This document shows, one piece after another, positions 25,644-32,660 of a stretch of 64,000 nucleotides of DNA. Position 1 is the stretch's first letter; each line of letters begins with the position of its first letter. The notes beneath the pieces were generated by a model. It was not told the origin of the DNA and did no database searches. It worked only from the letters and a program-made list of their open reading frames with translations. The translations under genes were made by a program, and so were the position numbers. Origin of the DNA: CAZEKB01 sp964512225 (lineage in GTDB: Bacteria; Myxococcota_A; UBA796; UBA9615); the NCBI GenBank assembly GCA_964512225.1, contig CAZEKB010000020.1:13333-77332 (forward strand), given 5' to 3'.

Positions 25644-26819
25644 GTGAAGACACGATCCCGCCCCCTCATGGTCCTCGGAGGACTCCTCATGACTGCGTTC
25701 ACCGTCGGCTTCGTCGGCACCCTCGCCCCGAGCTTCGGCGCCAAGCCCGCGGGCGAACGGCTGGAGCGCATGAGCGAGTCCGGGCGCTGGGACGCCGCGA
25801 AGAAGGTCTTCCGCAACCCCGTGCCGACGATGCGCACGGCGGACATGGACTTCTGGGGGATGGTCAAGGCCTACGCGACCAACGACGCGGAGGTCGAGCC
25901 GTCCATCGAGCTGCCCACGGAGACCCCGGGCGACTTGGCGCCGCGGGGCGACGATCGCCTGCGCGTCACCTGGATGGGGCACAGCTCCATGCTCATCGAG
26001 ATCGACGGCAAGCTCGTCCTCACGGACCCGGTCTGGGGTCCCCGGGCCTCGCCCTGGAGCTTCATGGGGCCGGCCCGCTTCCACGAGCCCCCCATCGCCG
26101 TCGACGAGCTGCCCGAGCTCGACGCGATCCTGATCTCCCACGACCACTACGACCACCTGGACCACCCGACCGTCGTCGCGCTCGCCGACCGCGACGTCCC
26201 CTGGTTCGTACCCCTCGGCGTGGGCGCGCACCTCGAGGCCTGGGGGATCCCCGCCGAGCGCATCACCGAGCTGGACTGGTGGGGCGAAGCCACCGTCGGC
26301 GAGCACCGCTTCGTGAGCACGCCCGCCCGACACTTCTCCGGACGGGGGATCGGCGACCGCAACCACACGCTGTGGACGTCCTGGGCGCTGATCGGTCCCC
26401 ACCACCGGGTGTGGTTCAGCGGGGACACGGGCCCGGCCGACTTCTTCGCCGAGATCGGCGAACGGCTGGGACCGTTCGACGCGACGATGATCGAGGTCGG
26501 CGCCTGGAACGCGCTGTGGGGCGACGTGCACCTGGGGCCCGAGGCGGCCGTCGAGGTCCACCGGCAGGTCCGCGGGGCGGTGATGATCCCCGTCCACTGG
26601 GGCACCTTCAACCTCGCCCTGCACGCCTGGGACGCGCCCATCGTCGAGCTCATCACCCACGCGGCGAACGCCGACACGACCCTCGCCGCCCCGCTCGTGG
26701 GCGGTACCATCGACCCGCAGGCCCCGTCCGTGGACGGCTTCTGGAGGGACCGCGCCCGCGCGTCCGCCACGCCGTCCGCGGGCCTCGCCTCGCTGACCCC
26801 CGCACTCTCGGAAGGCTGA
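25644..26819 (+). CDS. metallo-beta-lactamase-fold hydrolase (UlaG/NAPE-PLD-like), membrane-anchored
   Basis: A 391-residue protein with an N-terminal hydrophobic segment (VLGGLLMTAFTVGFVGTLA) acting as anchor or signal. The domain is the Lactamase_B_2 type: WMGHSSMLIEIDG, metal motif ISHDHYDHLDHPTV, PARHFSGRG, FSGDTGPA and a late VHWGTF His. Related enzymes hydrolyse phosphodiesters of N-acyl-ethanolamine lipids, ascorbate lactone or detergents; substrate unknown. It starts at GTG 25644 (an ATG at 25668 is an alternative) under a promoter overlapped by the TetR palindrome, and ends 8 bases before the SDR gene. Confidence 0.9.
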   Translation: MKTRSRPLMVLGGLLMTAFTVGFVGTLAPSFGAKPAGERLERMSESGRWDAAKKVFRNPVPTMRTADMDFWGMVKAYATNDAEVEPSIELPTETPGDLAPRGDDRLRVTWMGHSSMLIEIDGKLVLTDPVWGPRASPWSFMGPARFHEPPIAVDELPELDAILISHDHYDHLDHPTVVALADRDVPWFVPLGVGAHLEAWGIPAERITELDWWGEATVGEHRFVSTPARHFSGRGIGDRNHTLWTSWALIGPHHRVWFSGDTGPADFFAEIGERLGPFDATMIEVGAWNALWGDVHLGPEAAVEVHRQVRGAVMIPVHWGTFNLALHAWDAPIVELITHAANADTTLAAPLVGGTIDPQAPSVDGFWRDRARASATPSAGLASLTPALSEG

Positions 26820-26827
26820 ACGAAGAC

Positions 26828-27715
26828 ATGGCCTGGACCACCGCAGACATCCCCGACCAGAGCGGCCGCATCGCCGTCGTCACCGGCGCCAACAGCGGCA
26901 TCGGGCTGGAGACCGCCCGCGCCCTCGCAGAGAAGGGGGCACACGTCGTGCTCGCCTGCCGCAACCAGGAGAAGGGCGCCGCGGCGCTCGAGGACATCCG
27001 GGCCGGGCACGACGGCGCGAGCCTCGAGCTCCTGCCGCTCGATCTCGCCAGCCTCGACTCCGTCCGGGCCTTCGCCGAGGCGTTCACCGCGAAGCACGAC
27101 CGCCTCGACATCCTCGTGAACAACGCGGGCGTGATGATGACGCCCGCCGACGCGAAGACCGCCGACGGCTTCGAGATGCAGTTCGGCACGAACCACCTCG
27201 GGCACTTCGCCCTCACGGGGCTGCTCCTGGAGCGGCTCCTGGCCGCGGACAAGCCGCGCGTCGTGAACGTGAGCAGCAACGCCCACAAGGTGGGGAAGAT
27301 CGACTTCGACAACCTGGACGCCGCGCGGGGGTACAGCAAGGTCGGCGCGTACTGCCAGAGCAAGCTCGCCAACCTGCTCTTCTCCCTGGAGCTCCGGCAG
27401 CGGCTCGAGGAGAGGGGGCACGACGTCGTCGTCGCCTCGTCCCACCCGGGCTGGGCGTCCACCAACCTGATGGACGGCGTGTTCGCCCTGGCCACCCGGA
27501 TGCTCGCCCAGAGCAGCCTCGCCGGGGCGCTGCCGTCGCTGTACGCGGCCACGGCCCCGGATGTCGAGTCGCTCGAGTACTTCGGCCCGGCCTGGTTCGA
27601 CATGATCGGCGCCCCCAAGCGCGCGAAGACCACGAAGAGCGCGCAGGACGCGGACACGGCCCGGCGGCTGTGGTCGGTGTCCGAGGAGCTGACCGGGGTG
27701 AGCTACCTCGACTGA
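26828..27715 (+). CDS. short-chain dehydrogenase/reductase (retinol-dehydrogenase-like)
   Basis: A 295-residue SDR. Cofactor motif VVTGANSGIGLETARAL (TGxxxGIG), NNAGVMMTP (NNAG), catalytic Ser in VVNVSSNAHK and active-site YCQSK (YxxxK). This is the NADP(H)-type subgroup related to retinol dehydrogenase/WW-domain oxidoreductases; substrate unknown. It follows the MBL-fold hydrolase by 8 bases and is probably in one operon under the TetR regulator, suggesting a joint lipid- or xenobiotic-converting role. ATG 26828 is the first sensible start (GAAGAC upstream, weak ribosome site). Confidence 0.93.
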   Translation: MAWTTADIPDQSGRIAVVTGANSGIGLETARALAEKGAHVVLACRNQEKGAAALEDIRAGHDGASLELLPLDLASLDSVRAFAEAFTAKHDRLDILVNNAGVMMTPADAKTADGFEMQFGTNHLGHFALTGLLLERLLAADKPRVVNVSSNAHKVGKIDFDNLDAARGYSKVGAYCQSKLANLLFSLELRQRLEERGHDVVVASSHPGWASTNLMDGVFALATRMLAQSSLAGALPSLYAATAPDVESLEYFGPAWFDMIGAPKRAKTTKSAQDADTARRLWSVSEELTGVSYLD

Positions 27716-27730
27716 GGGCCGGTCCCGATC

Positions 27731-27811
<81 letters not shown>

Positions 27812-27815
27812 GCGG

Positions 27816-27843
27816 TTGACACCCCCGACCGGACTGCTAGAAA
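27816..27843 (+). promoter_or_regulatory. sigma70 promoter of rpsD
   Basis: Consensus -35 TTGACA (27816-27821), 16-base spacer, extended -10 TGC-TAGAAA (27838-27843). Transcription would start near 27850, giving a leader of about 145 bases before rpsD. Confidence 0.8.
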
Positions 27844-27994
27844 GCGCGCCGCCGTGTACCCGAGGCGGCAGCCGCAGGGTCGGGCACGAGGCAACAGTCG
27901 CCTGCGTGTCACCAGGACGTGTCCCGGACGGAGTGTGCAGCAACGGCCGAGCGATCCGCGGAGGCGGACCACGGCGAGTCAGGAGACGGACACC

Positions 27995-28609
27995 ATGTCC
28001 CGATACACCGGTCCCCGAGTCAAGAAGATGCGCGCCCTGGGCGTGAACCTCCCCGGCCTCAGCCGCAAGACGCTCGATCGTCGCCCCTACCCGCCCGGCC
28101 AGCACGGCGGCGGCCGCCAGAAGCGGAAGAGCGACTACGCCCGTCAGCTCATGGAGAAGCAGAAGCTTCGCCTGAACTACGGCATCAGCGAGCGCCAGTT
28201 CCGCCGCTACATGGTCGAGGCCAAGCAGCACAAGATGCCCACGGGCGACAAGCTCTGCGAGCTCCTCGAGCGTCGCCTCGACAACGTCGTCTTCCGCGCG
28301 GGCTTCGCCCCCACGATCCCGGCCGCCCGCCAGATCACGTCGCACCGCCACGTGCTCCTCAACGGCAAGCGCGCCGACATCCCCTCGATCCGCGTGCGCG
28401 TCGGCGACACCATCACCCTCCGGGAGAAGAGCCTGCAGGGCCAGGCCATCCTCGACTCCCTCGCCGGCCTCCAGCTCACTCGCCCCGACTGGATCGAGTG
28501 GAACGAGGCCGAGAAGACGGCCACGATCGTCGGCATGCCGACCATCGAGTCCGTCCCCTTCGCCACCGACGTCCAGCAGGTCGTCGAGTACTACTCCAAG
28601 CGGCTGTAG
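27995..28609 (+). CDS. rpsD: 30S ribosomal protein S4
   Basis: A 204-residue protein of the usual size (MSRYTGPRVKKMRALGVNLP). The N-terminal domain has the KSDYARQLMEKQKLRLNYGI-type segment and RRYMVEA; the S4 RNA-binding domain is LERRLDNVVFRAGFAPTI, QITSHRHVLLNGK. It lacks the CxxC zinc motif of the Cys+ form, so it is a Cys-free S4. Start ATG 27995 has an AGGAG site. It stands alone with its own strong promoter and terminator and not next to rpsM/rpsK/rpoA. The 145-base leader could carry S4 autoregulation; I could not fold it. Confidence 0.98.
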   Translation: MSRYTGPRVKKMRALGVNLPGLSRKTLDRRPYPPGQHGGGRQKRKSDYARQLMEKQKLRLNYGISERQFRRYMVEAKQHKMPTGDKLCELLERRLDNVVFRAGFAPTIPAARQITSHRHVLLNGKRADIPSIRVRVGDTITLREKSLQGQAILDSLAGLQLTRPDWIEWNEAEKTATIVGMPTIESVPFATDVQQVVEYYSKRL

Positions 28610-28630
28610 TCCTCGAGGAGATCCCGGCTC

Positions 28631-28661
28631 GGTAGACGACATGCTGCGCACGTCGTCTACC
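28631..28661 (+). terminator. hairpin downstream of rpsD
   Basis: GGTAGACGAC (28631-28640) pairs perfectly with GTCGTCTACC (28652-28661) over an 11-base loop, 21 bases after the rpsD stop. No T-run follows, as often in GC-rich genomes. Confidence 0.6.
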
Positions 28662-28710
28662 GGAGGCCGCAGCGTGGCGTTCTCGAGACGGGGTGCCACC
28701 TGAGGCCGAG

Positions 28711-28793
28711 GATGGACTCTCGTCCTGGACGGGTCGGCCCGGCCCAGGTCGCTGGGGTGACGATCGATTCTCGTCCGGGTGGGGTGGGCGGTC
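28711..28793 (-). repeat. two copies of a 35-40-base interspersed repeat, inverted relative to 29872-30050
   Basis: Unit one (28711-28747) and unit two (28754-28793) both carry the core GACTCTCGTCC / GATTCTCGTCC followed by a GGGTSGG-rich arm. Unit two, reverse-complemented, matches the repeat at 30015-30048 through GGACGAGAATCGATCGTCAC with a similar C-rich arm. They flank the RelA/SpoT-like gene on its 5' side. Confidence 0.7.
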
Positions 28794-28829
28794 CTTTCTC
28801 GTTGTCGGGGTTCGTGCTCAGGTGCGCCG

Positions 28830-29867
28830 GTGCGCGACTCTCCGCTCTCGCTGGTCACCGACGATCCGCTGCTGCGGCAGTTCATCGAGTACCTGGACCA
28901 CGTGCGTCGGCAGGTGGAGGCCGAGGGTGGCGCCGTCCTGGAGCTGCACGGGAGTCGACTGGCCGAGGTGCACCACGCGTTTCGTCGCATGGTCCGCAGC
29001 GGCGAGGAGCGGTTGCATCGGCTCGCGCGGCTCCTGGCGCGGGAGGTCTACGACGGCGACTTCGACCTCCGCAGCGTCGTCGTGGGCGAGGTGGCGGCCA
29101 CCGGCGAGCGGTTTCTTCTCCAGCAGGCCCTCGAGGAGCGGCTGCTCTTCGGCCTCACGGATCTCGACCTCGGGCAGCGCCTCCTGTCCCGCGTGAAGTT
29201 CCGGGCGGGCGACGATCTGAGCGAGGTCGGCCTGGTGGCCAACGCCGTCGAGTATCTCCCCCGCACCGAGAATGCCCTCGGGGTCCACAAGGTCATCAGC
29301 CGCATCAAGGCCGAAGAGGAGCTGTGGAACAAGGTCGTCGACGAGCTGTTCGGCCTCGACGCCATCGTTCGTCGGGACAAGGAGCTGCGTCCGCTGAGCC
29401 GGTACGTGAAGGACGTGTTCGGCCTCAAGTTCGTCGTGGGCAGCGTGGCCCAGGTGCCTGCCGTCCACGAGCGTCTCGTCGGACGATCCTGGACACGAAG
29501 CGAGCTCGGCTCCGCGGGCGTGCCCCTGGGTGACGACGTCTACCGACTGGAGGTCCTGGAGACCAAGGACCACCTCAGCCTGCGGACCCGGAAGGGGAGC
29601 GGGTGGACCGCGATCAAGAGCGTCGCCCGCTGGTGGGGCACCACGTTCGAACTGCAGATCCAACCCCTGAGGAACTACTACCGGGAGCGCGAGCGCGTCA
29701 CCCGCGAGAGCCACGACCAGCACAAGGGTCGCCGCGACGCCCTCCGAGACGAGGTCGCCGCGCGCCTGCCGCTGTTCGGCTTCTACCGCGATCTGCTGCG
29801 GTGGGCCTTCGGCGGAAGAACCGGGCCCCCGCCGAGCCACCCGGGCGTCGTCCTGCGCGTCGACTGA
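28830..29867 (+). CDS. RelA/SpoT-fold nucleotidyltransferase-like protein
   Basis: A 345-residue soluble protein; start GTG 28830 (VRDSPLSLVTDDPLLRQFIE). Residues 1-135 are helical with no family I know. About 145-305 resembles the RelA_SpoT synthetase domain: HKVISRIKAEEELWNKV, DVFGLKFVV (the DxxGxR/K element near 195), RTRKGSGWTAIKSV (GYxxxH-like) and FELQIQPL (E274 and Q276 of the catalytic ExQIR element), then a terminal TRESHDQHK. Some positions deviate (Trp for Tyr, Lys for Arg), so activity is uncertain; (p)ppGpp synthesis or a toxSAS-type toxin are options. It is bracketed by an inverted repeat. Confidence 0.55.
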   Translation: MRDSPLSLVTDDPLLRQFIEYLDHVRRQVEAEGGAVLELHGSRLAEVHHAFRRMVRSGEERLHRLARLLAREVYDGDFDLRSVVVGEVAATGERFLLQQALEERLLFGLTDLDLGQRLLSRVKFRAGDDLSEVGLVANAVEYLPRTENALGVHKVISRIKAEEELWNKVVDELFGLDAIVRRDKELRPLSRYVKDVFGLKFVVGSVAQVPAVHERLVGRSWTRSELGSAGVPLGDDVYRLEVLETKDHLSLRTRKGSGWTAIKSVARWWGTTFELQIQPLRNYYRERERVTRESHDQHKGRRDALRDEVAARLPLFGFYRDLLRWAFGGRTGPPPSHPGVVLRVD

Positions 29868-29871
29868 CGTC

Positions 29872-29905
29872 CCTCGGCCGGGCCCACCCCTCCCGGACGA
29901 GAATC
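29872..29905 (+). repeat. 34-base repeat copy at the left edge of the N gap
   Basis: Identical over 34 bases to 30006-30039 and inverted relative to 28754-28793; it starts CCTCGGCCGGGCC and ends GGACGAGAATC directly against the first N. Confidence 0.9.
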
Positions 29906-30005
29906 NNNNNNNNNNNNNNNNNNNNNNNNNNNNNNNNNNNNNNNNNNNNNNNNNNNNNNNNNNNNNNNNNNNNNNNNNNNNNNNNNNNNNNNNNNNNNNN
30001 NNNNN
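29906..30005. other. assembly gap, exactly 100 N
   Basis: A scaffolding placeholder of fixed length. Both bordering sequences are the same 34-base string, so the two contigs may overlap directly, or an array of the repeat may be collapsed here. Confidence 0.95.
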
Positions 30006-30050
30006 CCTCGGCCGGGCCCACCCCTCCCGGACGAGAATCGATCGTCACCG
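30006..30050 (+). repeat. interspersed repeat copy at the right edge of the N gap
   Basis: The same 34 bases as 29872-29905, continuing with GATCGTCACCG. This full version matches the inverted copy at 28754-28793 over about 36 of 40 positions. Confidence 0.85.
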
Positions 30051-30100
30051 GCACCACCTCGGCCCGGCGATTTCTCCCGCGACTTTCGTTGCGGAGTCCC

Positions 30101-30106
30101 TAAGTT
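30101..30106 (+). promoter_or_regulatory. candidate -10 hexamer of leaderless promoter
   Basis: TAAGTT 7 bases before the ATG at 30114, no Shine-Dalgarno between. Confidence 0.4.
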
Positions 30107-30113
30107 CCGGGCC

Positions 30114-31289
30114 ATGCACGCGCCGAAGCTCCTCGCTCTGTCCCTCGTGATCGCCCTCGCCGGCTGCCCCTCCACCGACGACGACGACGTCGTGGCCCCG
30201 GACTGCGTCCCGAGCGAAGCTTCGTACAACGACAACGTGAAGCCGATCATCGTCGAGCACTGCAGCCGGTGCCACGGCGAGGCGCCCGACTTCGGCGCGC
30301 CCGTCAGCCTCATGGAGTACGCCCCCCTGATCGAGGGCGCCGAGGGCACGCGGACCGTCGACTTGATGGTCGACAAGCTCGTCGCCAACGAGATGCCGCC
30401 CGAGGGCAACCCGCGGCCCGACCACGCGGACTACGACACGCTGGTCGGTTGGGCGTCCTGCGGAGAGGCGCACCCCGACTACCAGGATGGGCTCGACGCC
30501 TCGAGGCCCGTGTGGACCGCGCCCGACGAGCCGCCGCTGGACGCGGTGCCGATCGAGCTCACGGCCGAGGGCCACCGGGTCGAGCTCGACGACATCGACG
30601 ACTACCAGTACTTCACCTTCGACGAGCTGGTCGCCGAGGACATGTTCATCCGGCGGATCGAGCCGGTCATCGACGAGAGCCGGGTCCTGCACCACATCAC
30701 CTTCAACCGCCTCGACACCGCGGAGTACCTCTACACCTGGGCGCCCGGCACCGGCGCGATCGAGTTCCCCGACGGCGGCATCCGCCTGCGGCCGGACGAC
30801 GCCTTCTTCATCAACCTGCACTACAACAACGGCGCCGGGATCGAGGACGTGACCGACTCGAGCGGCGTGCGCCTGTGGGTGTCCCCGCCCGCGGGCGACG
30901 AGTGGGCCATGCTCGCCCAGCAGACGTGGAACATCAGCGTCCCGGCGAACTCCGAGGGTCGCGCCGGCTCGACCTGCAGGGCGACCGAGCCGTACCGAAT
31001 CCTCGCGGGCATGCCCCACATGCACGAGATCGGCTCGGCGTTCGAGCACTTCGTCGAGCGCACCGACGGGTCCGTCGAGTCGCTGATCGAGCTCACGGGG
31101 TGGTCGTTCGAGCTGCAGTTCTTCTACGCGATGGACACGATGATCGAGGTCGGCGACCGCCTCTCGATGACCTGCATCTACGACAACTACAAGGACCACC
31201 GCGTGAACGCCGGCCAAGGGACGACCGACGAGATGTGCTTCGACTTCATGTACGTGCACCCGCCCACCGCGGGCGGCGAGTGCGGCTGA
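30114..31289 (+). CDS. cytochrome c / copper type II monooxygenase-like lipoprotein
   Basis: A 391-residue lipoprotein (LSLVIALAGC, then PSTDDDD). Residues about 38-115 hold a haem-binding CSRCH motif in a planctomycete-type cytochrome c context (NDNVKPIIVEHCSRCHGEAP) with a possible Met ligand in NEMPPEG. The remainder looks like a copper type II ascorbate-dependent monooxygenase (PHM/DBH-like): ESRVLHHITFNR (His pair), INLHYNNG (HxH-like), MPHMHEIG and DEMCFDFMYVHP (Met). Haem plus copper suggests an electron-fed extracytoplasmic hydroxylase; the substrate is unknown. This fused architecture is frequent in Myxococcota-type genomes as an unassigned monooxygenase. Confidence 0.8.
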   Translation: MHAPKLLALSLVIALAGCPSTDDDDVVAPDCVPSEASYNDNVKPIIVEHCSRCHGEAPDFGAPVSLMEYAPLIEGAEGTRTVDLMVDKLVANEMPPEGNPRPDHADYDTLVGWASCGEAHPDYQDGLDASRPVWTAPDEPPLDAVPIELTAEGHRVELDDIDDYQYFTFDELVAEDMFIRRIEPVIDESRVLHHITFNRLDTAEYLYTWAPGTGAIEFPDGGIRLRPDDAFFINLHYNNGAGIEDVTDSSGVRLWVSPPAGDEWAMLAQQTWNISVPANSEGRAGSTCRATEPYRILAGMPHMHEIGSAFEHFVERTDGSVESLIELTGWSFELQFFYAMDTMIEVGDRLSMTCIYDNYKDHRVNAGQGTTDEMCFDFMYVHPPTAGGECG

Positions 31290-31296
31290 GTCGGGT

Positions 31297-31815
31297 CTAG
31301 AACACGCCGCGCCGCAGCTCGAGCACGTCCAGGCGGCGGACGCGCCATGCGTCGGGGTCGTCGACCCCGGGCGCGCCCCGGAGCAGGGTCACCTCGATCT
31401 TGCCCCGATGCACCACGAGGCTCTCGTTCCACTTGAACCGGATGAGCCCCTCGCTCGTATGCGCCGCGGACCGCTCGGCGATGCGGACCTCCGCGGTGCT
31501 CTCGATGTAGTCGAGGCCGTCGGCGATCGCCCACAGGTGCGTGAGCCCCTCGAACATCGCCTCCCGCTCGCCGCTGCGGATCGGGATCGGACCGGAGTAG
31601 TCGAAGGGATCGAGCAGCAGCGCGTCGACCCCCGCGCGGTCCTCGGTCTCGATCGCGAGCACGAGCGCGGCCACGACGTCCTCGATGCGCTCTTCCTCGC
31701 TCACCATCATCCGCTCGACGACGACGCCCACCACCGCGAGCAGGATCAGGACCAGCGCGATCGTAAGGACCGAGGGCCTGCGGCCGCCCCCGTCGCGTGT
31801 CTGTAAGCTGCTCAT
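31297..31815 (-). CDS. membrane-anchored protein with SnoaL/NTF2-like domain
   Basis: A 172-residue protein with a single N-terminal transmembrane anchor (VLTIALVLILLAVVGVVVE, residues about 16-34) and an extracytoplasmic domain. The domain starts IEDVVAALVLAIETEDRAGV and has alternating strands (YIESTAEVRIAERSA, GLIRFKWNESLVVHRGKIEVTLL-like segments), consistent with a cone-shaped NTF2/SnoaL fold. No catalytic residues can be named. It is divergent from the E2-like acyltransferase gene and ends 7 bases from the copper protein gene. Confidence 0.6.
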   Translation of the reverse strand: MSSLQTRDGGGRRPSVLTIALVLILLAVVGVVVERMMVSEEERIEDVVAALVLAIETEDRAGVDALLLDPFDYSGPIPIRSGEREAMFEGLTHLWAIADGLDYIESTAEVRIAERSAAHTSEGLIRFKWNESLVVHRGKIEVTLLRGAPGVDDPDAWRVRRLDVLELRRGVF

Positions 31816-31829
31816 CCGGAGGAACGACG

Positions 31830-32660
31830 ATGGCGAAGATGAGCCTGCGCCGCAAGTTGGCGATCGCGACTTGGGGTCCTCCCCGCGAGGGGAATATCTA
31901 CGGGAAGCTGACTGTGGACGCGACCGAGGCCGAGGCCTACCTCGCCCACGTGCGGGAGACGACGGGCGAGAAGGTCACGATCACCCACCTCGTGGGCAAG
32001 GCCGTCGCCAACGCTCTGGGGACCGCCCCCGGGCTGAACGGCTTCCTCCGGTTCGGCAAGTACCACCAGCACAAGACGGTGGACGTGTCGTTCCTCGTCG
32101 CCCTGGAGGAGGGGGAGAACCTCGCCAAGGCGAAGATCCGAGAGCTCGATCGCAAGCCCGTCGTGGACGTGGCGAAGGAGCTCCGGGCCCTGGCCGCCAA
32201 GCTCAAGGCGGGCAAGGACGAGGAGTTCGAGGCCAGCAAGGGCCTCGTGCGGCTCATGCCCACGTGGGTGATGCGCCCGCTCCTCTGGTTCACCGGCTGG
32301 CTCACGAGCAGCCTCGGCATCGGCTTCGCCCCCGCGAAGCTGTCGGCCTTCCCGTTCGGCTCGTGCATCGTCACCAGCGTCGGGATGTTCGGGCTGGACG
32401 AAGGCTTCGTGCCTCCGACCCCGTTCGCCCGGGTCCCCGTGTACGTCCTCATCGGCGCGATGAACGATCGCCCCGCGGTCGTCGACGGCGAGCTCACGAT
32501 CCGGAAGCAGCTCACGATCACGGCGACGCTCGATCACCGCTTCATCGACGGCTTCCAGGGCGGCGTGCTCGCCAAGACGGTGCGAAGCGTCCTCGAGAAC
32601 CCGTGGCAACTCGACGGGCTCCAGGGCCGCCCCGATCCCGCCGCCCCCGCCGCGTCCTAG
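31830..32660 (+). CDS. E2-like acyltransferase catalytic domain protein (lipoyl-free)
   Basis: A 276-residue protein consisting of a 2-oxoacid dehydrogenase acyltransferase (PF00198-type/CAT-like) domain only: VTITHLVGKAVANAL, VDVSFLVALEEGENLA, a PFGSCIVTSVGMFGLDEGF core and the active-site motif LDHRFIDGFQGG (His and Asp of HxxxDG). The lipoyl and E1/E3-binding domains of real E2 subunits are absent, and no E1/E3 genes are near, so it is a stand-alone acyltransferase of unknown substrate. ATG 31830 has a GGAGGA site and TAAGCT at 31804-31809. It overlaps the convergent caspase gene by 4 bases. Confidence 0.85.
   Translation: MAKMSLRRKLAIATWGPPREGNIYGKLTVDATEAEAYLAHVRETTGEKVTITHLVGKAVANALGTAPGLNGFLRFGKYHQHKTVDVSFLVALEEGENLAKAKIRELDRKPVVDVAKELRALAAKLKAGKDEEFEASKGLVRLMPTWVMRPLLWFTGWLTSSLGIGFAPAKLSAFPFGSCIVTSVGMFGLDEGFVPPTPFARVPVYVLIGAMNDRPAVVDGELTIRKQLTITATLDHRFIDGFQGGVLAKTVRSVLENPWQLDGLQGRPDPAAPAAS

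Noticed and set aside
29603..30409. Reading frames spanning the N run
   Set aside because: Their translation contains a block of unknown residues and is antisense or out of frame to the genes on either side.
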